Positions 36,975-44,003 of a stretch of 64,000 nucleotides of DNA are shown here, piece after piece. Position 1 is the first letter of the stretch. Each line of letters opens with the position of its first letter. Source of the DNA: Natrinema salinisoli (lineage in GTDB: Archaea; Halobacteriota; Halobacteria; Halobacteriales; Natrialbaceae); contig NZ_CP084469.1 of assembly GCF_020405205.1 (NCBI RefSeq), forward strand, positions 1,798,001 through 1,862,000. The letters are read 5' to 3'. Position numbers and translations under genes: made by a program. The notes under the pieces are model-generated. The model made no database searches. It was not told where the DNA came from and saw nothing but the letters and a program-made list of their open reading frames with translations.

Positions 36975-37629
36975 CGTCAGCAACCTGTGAGTGGTGTCGC
37001 TCGTGGTTCGCCTCGTCGGCGGACTGTGCCGTCGAACTGGCCGCGGTCTGGTCGGTCCCGCGGGCCAGCGCCGTCGTCCCCGTCCGGGAGATCTCCCGAA
37101 CGCCGAACTGGCTGAAGGTGTCGATCGCGGCCTCGATCTTCTGGCGCGCGCCGGTCACTTCGATCGTCGCCGTCTCCGGACTCGAGTCGACGGTCTTGCC
37201 GTCGTACATGTCCGCGACGGCGGCGACCTGATCGGGGCGCTCGGCGTTGACCTTGATCAGCGCGAGTTCCCGGCGCATCGCGTCGGGCTCGAGCTCGCGC
37301 ACGGAGATGACCGCCACGAGCTTTCGGAGTTGTTTCTCGACCTGATCGATCCCCGGATCGGGTTCCTCGACGACGATCGTGATTCGCGCGCGATCCTCGT
37401 CTTCCGTGGGGCCGACGGTCAGGCTCTCGATGTTGAACTGTCGCCGCGAGAACAGTCCCGAGACGTCCGAGAGCACGCCGGGTTCGTGTTCGACCAGCGC
37501 CGAGATGACGGTGCGTCGGGGCTCGTGGGTCGCTTCGACCTCGGGGTCGATGCGAATGCCCTGCTTGTTGCGCCGTCCCGCGGGGGTCGGTCGCTCCTCG
37601 GGTTCGGGGCCATCGAGTCCGCGCTTCAT
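36967..37629 (-). CDS. ilvN: acetolactate synthase regulatory subunit
   Basis: A 220-residue small subunit. The ACT domain begins [21 protein letters not shown] and contains [16 protein letters not shown], which binds the feedback amino acid valine; the C-terminal half ([24 protein letters not shown]) activates IlvB. It has a basic N-terminal extension of about 40 residues and an acidic/His-rich tail. The ATG at 37629 is chosen because GAGG lies seven to ten bases upstream; the GTG three codons earlier is too close to it. The ribosome-binding region lies in an inverted-repeat element (37631-37700). Confidence 0.95.
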   Translation of the reverse strand: MKRGLDGPEPEERPTPAGRRNKQGIRIDPEVEATHEPRRTVISALVEHEPGVLSDVSGLFSRRQFNIESLTVGPTEDEDRARITIVVEEPDPGIDQVEKQLRKLVAVISVRELEPDAMRRELALIKVNAERPDQVAAVADMYDGKTVDSSPETATIEVTGARQKIEAAIDTFSQFGVREISRTGTTALARGTDQTAASSTAQSADEANHERHHSQVADDD

Positions 37630-37630
37630 G

Positions 37631-37700
37631 CGAAACACCTCGTGGTTCGCTGAACGTAGTGAAGCGAAGCTCGAGACGGCGAAGCCGTCTCGGTGTTTCG
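37631..37700 (-). promoter_or_regulatory. structured element overlapping the ilvN ribosome-binding region
   Basis: Outer arms CGAAACAC (37631-37638) and GTGTTTCG (37693-37700) enclose two inner hairpins. One is a perfect 9-base stem CGAGACGGC-GAA-GCCGTCTCG (37672-37692); the other is a shorter TTCGCT/AGCGAA pair. On the mRNA the 3' outer arm is GTGTTTCG, directly between the GAGG Shine-Dalgarno sequence and the ilvN ATG, so folding would hide the start region. It fills most of the 100-base ilvB-ilvN gap. Confidence 0.6.
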
Positions 37701-37729
37701 GTTGCAGTCGGACGCGGTTTGTCCAACGG

Positions 37730-39544
37730 TCATAATTGATCCTCCGCCAGCGCGAACTGGCCGTTGTCGCCGCCGCTCGGCACCATCGGGTAGACGTTCG
37801 CGTCGGGATCGATGTGGACGTCGATCACAGAGGGGCCGTCGTACGCGACGGCTTCCTCGATCGTGTCGGCGACCTCGTCGTAGTCGTCGATCCGGAACCC
37901 GCGCGCGCCGAAGGCCTCGGCGAGCTTGTCGAACTCGGGCATCCAGTCGTAGTCCGACGCGGAGTGACGGCCGTCGAAGAAGGCGTCCTGCCACTGTCGG
38001 ACCATGCCGATGTACTCGTTGTTGAGCACGGCGACGGTGATGTCGAGATTCTCGCGAACGGCGACCGACAGGCCCTGGAGCGTCATCAGGAACGAGCCGT
38101 CGCCGTCGACGCAGATGACTTCCTGATCGTCGTCGGCCGCGAGCCGCGCGCCGATCGCCGAGGGCAGTCCGTAGCCCATCGCGCCGAGGCCGTGACTCGA
38201 GACCCAGGTGCGAGGCTCGGTGTAGGTCCAGTACTGGCAGGCCCACATCTGGTGTTGGCCGACGCCGGTCGTGACGATCGCGCGGTCGCTCGTGGCTTCG
38301 TCGAGCGCCTCGACGACGAATTCGGGTTGAACCGGCTCGTCCTCGGGCGCGTCGTAGGCCATCGAGTAGTCGGATTTCCACTGCTGGCACTGCGCGCGCC
38401 ACTTCTTCGCTTCGGGCGAGGTGTCGACGGCCTCGCTCAGCTGCTCGACGACGGTTTCGGCGTCCCCGACCAGCGGGTAGTCAGCGTGGATGTTCTTCGA
38501 GATCTCCGCGGGGTCGATGTCGACGTGGATGACCTCCGCGTCGGGCGCGAAGGTCTCGATGCCGCCGGTGAGGCGGTCGTCGAATCGCGTTCCGATCCCG
38601 ATCAGGGTGTCACAGTGGGTGATTGCCATGTTGGCGTACCCGGTGCCGTGCATCCCCGCCATCTCGAGGGACAGCTCGTGATCCTCGGGGAACGAGCCGA
38701 GCCCGGGCATCGTCGTGATGACCGGGATCTCGTGTTCGATGGCGAACTCGCGGCAGGCCTCGCTGGCCTCGCCCTTGATAACGCCGCCGCCGAGCATCAA
38801 CACCGGCCGGGCGGCGTTTTCGATTCGCTCGGCCGCGGCATCGACGATCTCCGGGTCGGCCCGTTCCTGCACCTCGTAGGTGTCGGGCACCTTCGGAGCG
38901 TCAGGCTCTCGGTCCGTCTCGCCCTTGGTGATGTCTTTCGGCAGATCGACCAGGGTCGGCCCCGGTCGGCCCTCGCCGGCGAGCGCGAACGCCTCGCTGA
39001 CGTCGCTGCCGACGGTGTCCGAGTCGCTCGCGAACGTGTTGTCCTTCGTGATCGGCGTCGTGACGCCGGTGGTGTCGGTCTCCTGGAAGGCGTCGTTCCC
39101 GACGAACTCCGTCGGGACCTGGCCGGTCAGCGCGACCATCGGATCCGAGTCCATGTCTGCGTCCGCGATGCCGGTGACCAGGTTGGTCGCGCCCGGCCCC
39201 GACGTCGCGAGGCAGACGCCCGGCTCGCCGGAAACGATGCCGTAGGCGTCGGCCGCGTGGGCCGCGCCCTGTTCGTGGGCCATCGTCACGTGGCGGATGT
39301 CCGAGTCGTACAGCGCGTCGTAGACGGGCATGATCGCTCCGCCCTGCACGCCGAAAGCGTACTCGACGCCCGCGTTCTCGAGTGCTCGGACGACCGACTC
39401 GGCACCCGAAGTGACGGGTTCCGGTCCCTCGGACTCGGTCTCCGCGGCGTCCTCGGTGGCCGCGTCGGGCGCGGCGCTGTCGGTAATTTGGTCGTCGTCC
39501 TGTTCCTCTTCCGCTGGCGGAACCTTCGCTGCGCGTTCGCTCAT
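37730..39544 (-). CDS. ilvB: acetolactate synthase catalytic subunit
   Basis: A 604-residue ThDP enzyme. A ~45-residue acidic, Ala-rich N-terminal extension precedes the domain that starts TSGAESVVRALENAGVEYAFG. The catalytic Glu lies in MAHEQGAAHAADAYG, SGPGATNLVTGIADA follows, and the C-terminal ThDP-Mg motif runs from VDGDGSFLM to NNEYIGMVRQWQ. It condenses two pyruvates to acetolactate (valine/leucine) or pyruvate and 2-ketobutyrate (isoleucine). It is upstream of ilvN and downstream of leuA, with gaps of 100 and 323 bases respectively. Confidence 0.96.
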   Translation of the reverse strand: MSERAAKVPPAEEEQDDDQITDSAAPDAATEDAAETESEGPEPVTSGAESVVRALENAGVEYAFGVQGGAIMPVYDALYDSDIRHVTMAHEQGAAHAADAYGIVSGEPGVCLATSGPGATNLVTGIADADMDSDPMVALTGQVPTEFVGNDAFQETDTTGVTTPITKDNTFASDSDTVGSDVSEAFALAGEGRPGPTLVDLPKDITKGETDREPDAPKVPDTYEVQERADPEIVDAAAERIENAARPVLMLGGGVIKGEASEACREFAIEHEIPVITTMPGLGSFPEDHELSLEMAGMHGTGYANMAITHCDTLIGIGTRFDDRLTGGIETFAPDAEVIHVDIDPAEISKNIHADYPLVGDAETVVEQLSEAVDTSPEAKKWRAQCQQWKSDYSMAYDAPEDEPVQPEFVVEALDEATSDRAIVTTGVGQHQMWACQYWTYTEPRTWVSSHGLGAMGYGLPSAIGARLAADDDQEVICVDGDGSFLMTLQGLSVAVRENLDITVAVLNNEYIGMVRQWQDAFFDGRHSASDYDWMPEFDKLAEAFGARGFRIDDYDEVADTIEEAVAYDGPSVIDVHIDPDANVYPMVPSGGDNGQFALAEDQL

Positions 39545-39867
39545 TGGCTATCTCCCGCCGTTTGCTGGCGATCGAGTGGTGTACGGTAGTGTGTCATCTG
39601 GTGGATCGGTGATCGCTCGAAGAACGATGCAATTCGGGTCCGACGGCTACGAAGTACTGAGAGTGGGGCTAGAACGCCCCTACAATACGAATCGGAGCGA
39701 GCGCGCTGTTGCCGACCGTGCGAACGCGAGCCGACAGTGGAGCGCGGACCGTCATTATTGGTAGTGTAGCTCCCTCGAGGATCATAATCCTTACGAGTCG
39801 CGCGGTCCCGAGCGCCCGAGTGCGATAGGCGGTGCTCGCGGACGGGAGCAAACGGGGAGGACATCCC
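39545..39867 (-). other. leuA-ilvB intergenic region with a possible leader ORF and hairpin
   Basis: On the minus strand a 38-codon frame runs from ATG at 39785 to TAG at 39669 (starting MILEGATLPIMTV, ending PIRIVGAF). About 12 of 38 residues are Ile, Leu or Val. The stop codon lies in the loop of a perfect GGGGC/GCCCC hairpin (39665-39680). No T-tract follows the hairpin. It could be an attenuation-like leader of ilvB or merely spacer; there is no comparative support within this window. Confidence 0.3.
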
Positions 39868-41163
39868 TCAGATCCGCACCTCCTCCTCCTCGTGCTGACG
39901 CTCGATATCAGCTTCCTCGGCGAAACGCTCGAGGTCGTCGACCGTGACCCGGCGCTTCTCGGCCCCGTAGTCTTTGACGCGGCGGGTGACTGCCCGGACC
40001 TGGTCGTCCGTTGGCTCGAAGCCGCGCTCGACGAGTCGCTCGCGGACCGAGTGCGTTCCGGTGTGTTTCCCCATGACCAGTCGGCGTTCGGCACCGACCA
40101 TCTCGGGAGTCATGACGCCGGGTTCGAAGGTGTCGGAGTTCTCGATGACGCCGGCGGCGTGGATGCCGCTCTCGTGTGAGAAGGCGTTGGCACCGACGAC
40201 GGGCTTGTTGCCCGGCGTGTCCATGCCGCTTTTCTCCTCGACGAGGTTCGAGAGCTCGGTGATGCGCGTCGTGTCGATACCGGTATCGCACTGGTAGAGC
40301 GACTCGATGGCCATCACGTACTCCTCGTAGGCGGCGTTGCCGGCGCGCTCGCCGATCGAGTTGACCGACACCTGCGCCTGCGCTGCGCCCGCTTCGACGC
40401 CGGCCAGCGCGTTGGCGGTGGCCAGCCCGAAGTCGTCGTGGGTGTGGACGTCGACCCGCGCGTCGGTGTGGGCACAGACCTTCTCGATCATGGCCCGGAA
40501 TCGGGTCGGCGTCGCGACGCCGCAGGTGTCGGGAATGTTGATCCAGTCGGTTCCCGCCTCGGTGACCGCTTCGATCACGTCGATCAGGAACGCCTCGTCG
40601 GTTCGCGTCGCATCCATCGGCGAGAACATACAGGTCACGCCGGCGTCTTTGATGCGCTCGACCGACTCGACTGCGCGCTGTACGACTTCCTCCCGGGTGG
40701 CGTGCATCGAATCCTCGATCTGGACGTCGCTGGTGCTGACGAACGTGTGAACCATCTCGACGCCGGAATCGAGGGCCGCCTCGATGTCACCGTCGACGAC
40801 GCGGGCTAACCCGCAGGTCGTCGAACTGGTGGACGAAGCGATATCACGAACGGCCTCGAACTCCGCGTCGGAGTTGACGGGGAACCCGGCCTCGATGACG
40901 TGGGTTCCCATCTCGTCCAGAACGGACGCGATCTGCCGTTTGTCGTCGTAGGAAAACGATGTGCCGGGCGACTGTTCGCCGTCCCGGAGGGTCGTATCGA
41001 AGACACGTGCTGACTCTATTTCGTCAGTGGAATCTAACGTGCCCTGGAAGAACTCGACCCCCCTGACTGTTGTCAGAGGATGGGCTGTCTTGTGAAGACA
41101 TTGTATCTGAACCCGAGGTGCGACGTTATATATAAACCTATCGCTGTGGGCGGTACTGTTCAT
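39868..41163 (-). CDS. leuA: 2-isopropylmalate synthase / LeuA-family acyltransferase (start uncertain)
   Basis: Up to 431 residues. The HMGL-like TIM barrel begins ARVFDTTLRDGEQSPGTSFS and has the metal-binding VDVHTHDDFGLATANAL and the family signature SVNSIGERAGNAAYEEYV; the LeuA linker GANAFSHESGIHAAG follows. The chain ends about 50 residues later, so the ~130-residue leucine-binding regulatory domain of full LeuA is missing. Short LeuA-family proteins can be isopropylmalate or citramalate synthases; the leu-ilv cluster favours the former. The ATG at 41163 is upstream of a TATA box that lies inside the frame, so the real start is open (see findings). Confidence 0.88.
   Translation of the reverse strand: MNSTAHSDRFIYNVAPRVQIQCLHKTAHPLTTVRGVEFFQGTLDSTDEIESARVFDTTLRDGEQSPGTSFSYDDKRQIASVLDEMGTHVIEAGFPVNSDAEFEAVRDIASSTSSTTCGLARVVDGDIEAALDSGVEMVHTFVSTSDVQIEDSMHATREEVVQRAVESVERIKDAGVTCMFSPMDATRTDEAFLIDVIEAVTEAGTDWINIPDTCGVATPTRFRAMIEKVCAHTDARVDVHTHDDFGLATANALAGVEAGAAQAQVSVNSIGERAGNAAYEEYVMAIESLYQCDTGIDTTRITELSNLVEEKSGMDTPGNKPVVGANAFSHESGIHAAGVIENSDTFEPGVMTPEMVGAERRLVMGKHTGTHSVRERLVERGFEPTDDQVRAVTRRVKDYGAEKRRVTVDDLERFAEEADIERQHEEEEVRI
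41129..41141 (-). promoter_or_regulatory. TATA box of the leuA-ilv operon
   Basis: On the minus strand the sequence reads GGTTTATATATAACG, a near-consensus haloarchaeal TATA box. Its centre is about 29 bases before an ATG (41104-41106) that is out of frame with leuA. The box lies within the longest leuA frame (residues encoding FIYN). Confidence 0.6.
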
Positions 41164-41616
41164 CGTTTGCTACTGTCACGATTGGTCGTATCGATAGAAA
41201 ACCGCAAGACAGCAACGGCATATTATTCGACAGTATATCCTAATATTGTCTAGGATTCGTCGAGCGATCGGTTCGATGATCGACGATCCGACGCGAAGAA
41301 CCGGCGATTCGGTCCCCATCGGCTCGCTCGAGCGCTGGCGCGCGGTCGTCGATCGACGTTCGGTCACTGCGGACGGCTCTCGAGCGATCGAAATTCGATA
41401 TTCGCTTGGTATCGCGAATTTATTGGATACGCGTCCATTGCTCGCGGTTGGATCGCACGGACCGACGCGAGGGCGGAACGGAGTCGACGATATCGACACT
41501 GCCGCGACTCACGATAGTCACGACGAGCGCTCAGTCGGTCGACCGGGTGGAAGCCGATCGGACGATGCGAGTACGTGTGTCAGCATTTTATACGCGGTCG
41601 TGGTACGACGGTGCGC
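41164..41616. other. divergent spacer between leuA and the ferritin-like gene
   Basis: Nothing here reads as a gene. A TATA box, TTTTATA at 41586-41592, lies about 28 bases upstream of the ATG of the ferritin-like gene. An inverted repeat AAATTCG (41391-41397) and CGAATTT (41415-41421) lies about 200 bases upstream of that ATG. The leuA side is AT-rich. Confidence 0.5.
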
Positions 41617-42072
41617 ATGACGACCGACGAGATCACAGACCTGCTGACCGGCGCGTACATCGACGAACTCGAGACCGTGATGAACTACCAGACCAACGCG
41701 ATCGTCCTCGACGGAATCCACGCCGAGGAGGTCAAAACGAGCCTCGAGGAGGACATCCAGGAGGAACTCGACCACGCGCGGATGCTCGGCGAGCGCCTGA
41801 AGCAACTCGACGAATCGCCGCCGGGCTCGGAGTCCTTCGAGGCCAACCAGCACAGCCTCCAGCCGCCCGAAGACACGACCGACGTCCAGTCGGTCATCGA
41901 GGGGGTCCTCGAGGCCGAAGAGGACGCCATCGAGACCTACCGGTCGCTGATCGAGGCCGCGACCGAGGCGAACGATCCCGTCACGGAGGACGTGGCGGTG
42001 ACGATCCTCGCGGACGAGGAGGCTCACCGGACCGAGTTCCGCGGGTTCCAGAAGGAGTTCCCGATGGACTGA
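41617..42072 (+). CDS. ferritin-like diiron-domain protein
   Basis: A 151-residue all-helical protein with the four-helix ferritin-like pattern. Metal-ligand candidates are in ELETVMNYQ (helix 1), EELDHARML (helix 2, E-x-x-H), EEDAIETYR (helix 3) and DEEAHRTEF (helix 4, E-x-x-H), the order found in rubrerythrin/bacterioferritin-type diiron sites. It probably stores iron or consumes peroxide. The ATG at 41617 is supported by a TATA box 28 bases upstream, and the mRNA is probably leaderless. Confidence 0.9.
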   Translation: MTTDEITDLLTGAYIDELETVMNYQTNAIVLDGIHAEEVKTSLEEDIQEELDHARMLGERLKQLDESPPGSESFEANQHSLQPPEDTTDVQSVIEGVLEAEEDAIETYRSLIEAATEANDPVTEDVAVTILADEEAHRTEFRGFQKEFPMD

Positions 42073-42248
42073 GTAGTCTGAATTCGCAGTTTCCGCGAGC
42101 GAACGAATGCGCGGCGCTTCGAGCCGCGAGTCTGTTAGCAGGCGGGTCAAGGAATAGCATCCGCGAGCGAACGGAGTGAGCGAGCGGGCCGACGACCGAT
42201 GTGGAAGGCGCTCGGAGAGCGCCTGAAACGGAGGGAAGAGTGCTTTTG
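42073..42248. other. spacer with short direct repeats
   Basis: After the ferritin-like gene, CCGCGAGCGAACG occurs at about 42094-42106 and again at about 42160-42172, part of a common haloarchaeal GAGCGAACG-type dispersed motif. No gene is visible. Confidence 0.45.
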
Positions 42249-42363
42249 ATCAACCTTTTGCCGAGTGCGGTCGCGAAGCGACCGCACGTGGTTCGAGACG
42301 CCTTTGGCGTCTCGTCATCACGAGAGAGCGGAGCTCTCTCGAACGACAGCGCAAAAGGTTGAT
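42249..42363. repeat. four-stem cloverleaf-like palindromic element
   Basis: Perfect 13-base outer arms ATCAACCTTTTGC (42249-42261) and GCAAAAGGTTGAT (42351-42363) enclose three perfect hairpins. These are GTGCGGTCGC-GAA-GCGACCGCAC (42265-42287), CGAGACGCC-TTT-GGCGTCTCG (42294-42314) and CGAGAGAGC-GGA-GCTCTCTCG (42321-42341). The plan is a four-way junction like a tRNA, but there are no tRNA sequence motifs. It lies 38 bases before the next gene's ATG. Confidence 0.85.
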
Positions 42364-42401
42364 GCCGAACGTTTTTCTCGTCCCGGTTCGACCCACCCGG
42401 T

Positions 42402-42692
42402 ATGAGCGACTTCGACCTCGACCTTCGGGCCGTCGAGGAACACATCGACGACGAACTCGAGCTCGAAGGGAGCATCATCCTCGGCGTATTGGACGGAGAA
42501 ACACCGGCCGACGAGTGGCTCGAAGCGATCTCGAAGGGGAACGTGCTGGTACTTTGTGTTGAGGGCGATGTCAACGAGCTGGCTGCCGGATTCGCACGGG
42601 ATGTCAGGGAAGCGGACGGAAACCTCGTCCACTTCCGGGGCTTTCTGCTCGTGACGCCGCCGGGCGTAGACGTGAATACGGACCGGCTGTGA
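42402..42692 (+). CDS. DUF5779 haloarchaeal protein
   Basis: A 96-residue protein. It begins MSDFDLDLRAVEEHIDDELE and continues with SIILGVLDGETPADEWLEAI, GNVLVLCVEGDVNELAAGFA and HFRGFLLVTPPGV, an alternating alpha/beta pattern. I recognise it as the DUF5779 family found across haloarchaea, of unknown function. It is cytoplasmic by absence of signals. The cloverleaf element ends 38 bases upstream of its ATG and could affect its transcription or translation. Confidence 0.88.
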   Translation: MSDFDLDLRAVEEHIDDELELEGSIILGVLDGETPADEWLEAISKGNVLVLCVEGDVNELAAGFARDVREADGNLVHFRGFLLVTPPGVDVNTDRL

Positions 42693-42768
42693 CGACGGAC
42701 GGAAAGCGAGTAACGCGGTTCGGCGGTGACGCGGTACCCGCTCGGTGCCGTCGAAGCGGTTGTGTTTT

Positions 42769-42785
42769 TCCCACTAAACGTGGGA
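42769..42785 (+). promoter_or_regulatory. palindrome immediately upstream of the AbrB-type gene
   Basis: TCCCAC-TAAAC-GTGGGA, a perfect 6-base inverted repeat ending two bases before the ATG at 42788. It is placed where an autoregulatory DNA-binding protein would block initiation. Confidence 0.4.
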
Positions 42786-42787
42786 TC

Positions 42788-43024
42788 ATGGTCACGGTCG
42801 ATTCGAAAGGGCGAGTCGTTCTCCCGAAAGAGGTACGGAATCGCCTCGGGATCGCGCCGGGAACCGAAGTCGAAATCCGCGAGGAGAACGGAAAGACGGT
42901 CGTCGAACCGGAAGACGATCCCGGCCGGATCGTCGACGATCTCGAACGGCTCGACGGAGTGGCTACCGAAATAGTGCTCTCCGGCGGAGAGGTCGAAACG
43001 CTGAACGAGTATCTGGGTTACTGA
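42788..43024 (+). CDS. AbrB/MazE-type (SpoVT-AbrB) DNA-binding protein
   Basis: A 78-residue protein with a clear swapped-hairpin SpoVT-AbrB domain: VTVDSKGRVVLPKEVRNRLG, GIAPGTEVEIREENGKTVVEP. A helical C-terminal tail (DLERLDGVATEIVL) resembles the toxin-binding part of VapB/MazE antitoxins. No PIN or MazF toxin gene follows; the next gene is convergent. It is therefore an orphan antitoxin or a stand-alone regulator. A perfect palindrome lies directly before the ATG. Confidence 0.88.
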   Translation: MVTVDSKGRVVLPKEVRNRLGIAPGTEVEIREENGKTVVEPEDDPGRIVDDLERLDGVATEIVLSGGEVETLNEYLGY

Positions 43025-43153
43025 TTTCGACCGTCCGTCTCCCGAGGCGACCCGTCTGGTGTAATTCACGTACCGCCGTGCGGTTCGGTCCACGAATTCG
43101 GGCTTCCTTCTCCACTCTCGTCCCTGTCCGACGTGGCACTCATACCGGCGAAT

Positions 43154-43840
43154 TCATCCCTCGGTGAACGTCAGAAAGTGACCGTCCGGATCGCGAACGA
43201 CGACTTCCTCGTCACTCTCCCGCTCGAGTGATCGGACCCGATCGCGCACCGCTTCAAGCGCCGCTCCGGGATCGGCCGTCTCGAATCCCAGGTCGACGTG
43301 GACGCCGCCGCGGGCGTCGGCGATGCCCAGATGTGGTTCCCAGAGCTCGAGGGCCATCGGTCCGTGGAGCCGAATCCGCTTGCGGCTATTACCCTCGTCG
43401 ACCGTCTCGAAACCCAGATCCTCGTAGAACTCCCGTGCACGGTCGAGGTCTTCGACCTCGAGAACGACTTCGAAGATCCCATCGATTCCCGGGCCGGCGA
43501 CGTCCTGCTGGCCGAGTTCGACGCAGTTCCCGTCGGGGTCGTACAGGTACAGCGATCGCGCGGGACCGAACTGCGCTTCCTCGAGATCGTACTCGCGACT
43601 GAGTCGGTCCCACCAGTCCTCGTACTCGGATTCGGGAATCGAAAACGCGTAATGAGTATGCAATCCCCCGCGCGGAAAGCCGTCGGGGCGGCGGAGCAGG
43701 AGGTCAGTCTCGCCGGCCTCGAAAGCGAGTTCGTCGGCCCCGCGTTCGCGGACGGTCAGTCCCAGCCGCTCCTCGTAGAACTCCCGCGCCGGCTCGAGGT
43801 ACTTGGCCTCGAGCGCGAGCCAGGCTAACCCGGTTAGCAT
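43154..43840 (-). CDS. glyoxalase/VOC-superfamily protein with two modules
   Basis: A 228-residue VOC-fold protein made of two halves, each with paired beta-alpha-beta modules. The first starts LTGLAWLALEAKYLEPAREFYEERLGL and ends LYLYDPDGNCVEL. The second starts GIFEVVLEVEDLDRAREFYEDLGF and ends VVRDPDGHFLTF. Candidate metal ligands are the first-strand His/Glu and the Glu in NCVELG. Substrate is open: glyoxalase, ring-cleavage dioxygenase and antibiotic-resistance proteins share the fold. The ATG 43840 is chosen at the start of the domain. Confidence 0.9.
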   Translation of the reverse strand: MLTGLAWLALEAKYLEPAREFYEERLGLTVRERGADELAFEAGETDLLLRRPDGFPRGGLHTHYAFSIPESEYEDWWDRLSREYDLEEAQFGPARSLYLYDPDGNCVELGQQDVAGPGIDGIFEVVLEVEDLDRAREFYEDLGFETVDEGNSRKRIRLHGPMALELWEPHLGIADARGGVHVDLGFETADPGAALEAVRDRVRSLERESDEEVVVRDPDGHFLTFTEG

Positions 43841-43980
43841 ATGGGAACGTACGCGAAGCGGGTGCATAGAAGCGTCGCCGAGGACGCCGCCGGAGGAATT
43901 GATCGCACAGCGGTCGATAGTCCATGCGCCGGTCCGCTACAACGCCCAACCACCGACGCGCCGTTCACCCACGCTTATGG

Positions 43981-43997
43981 GGTTACATTACGTAACC
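43981..43997. promoter_or_regulatory. GGTTAC-N5-GTAACC palindrome at a probable promoter
   Basis: GGTTAC (43981-43986), ATTAC, GTAACC (43992-43997): a perfect 6-base inverted repeat ending seven bases before the ATG at 44004. Its place suggests an operator for a dimeric regulator. Confidence 0.4.
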
Positions 43998-44003
43998 GTC
44001 TGT

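Noticed and set aside
37736-39589. 617-codon open frame antisense to ilvB
   Set aside because: ilvB on the minus strand has all ThDP-enzyme motifs; the antisense product has no recognisable features.
42249-42363. tRNA gene in the cloverleaf-like element
   Set aside because: It has four stems, but lacks the GTTC-type T-loop, D-loop GG and a seven-base anticodon loop; arm lengths and three-base loops do not fit a tRNA.
42788-43154. Toxin-antitoxin module with the AbrB-type protein
   Set aside because: No second short gene follows on the same strand before the convergent glyoxalase gene.
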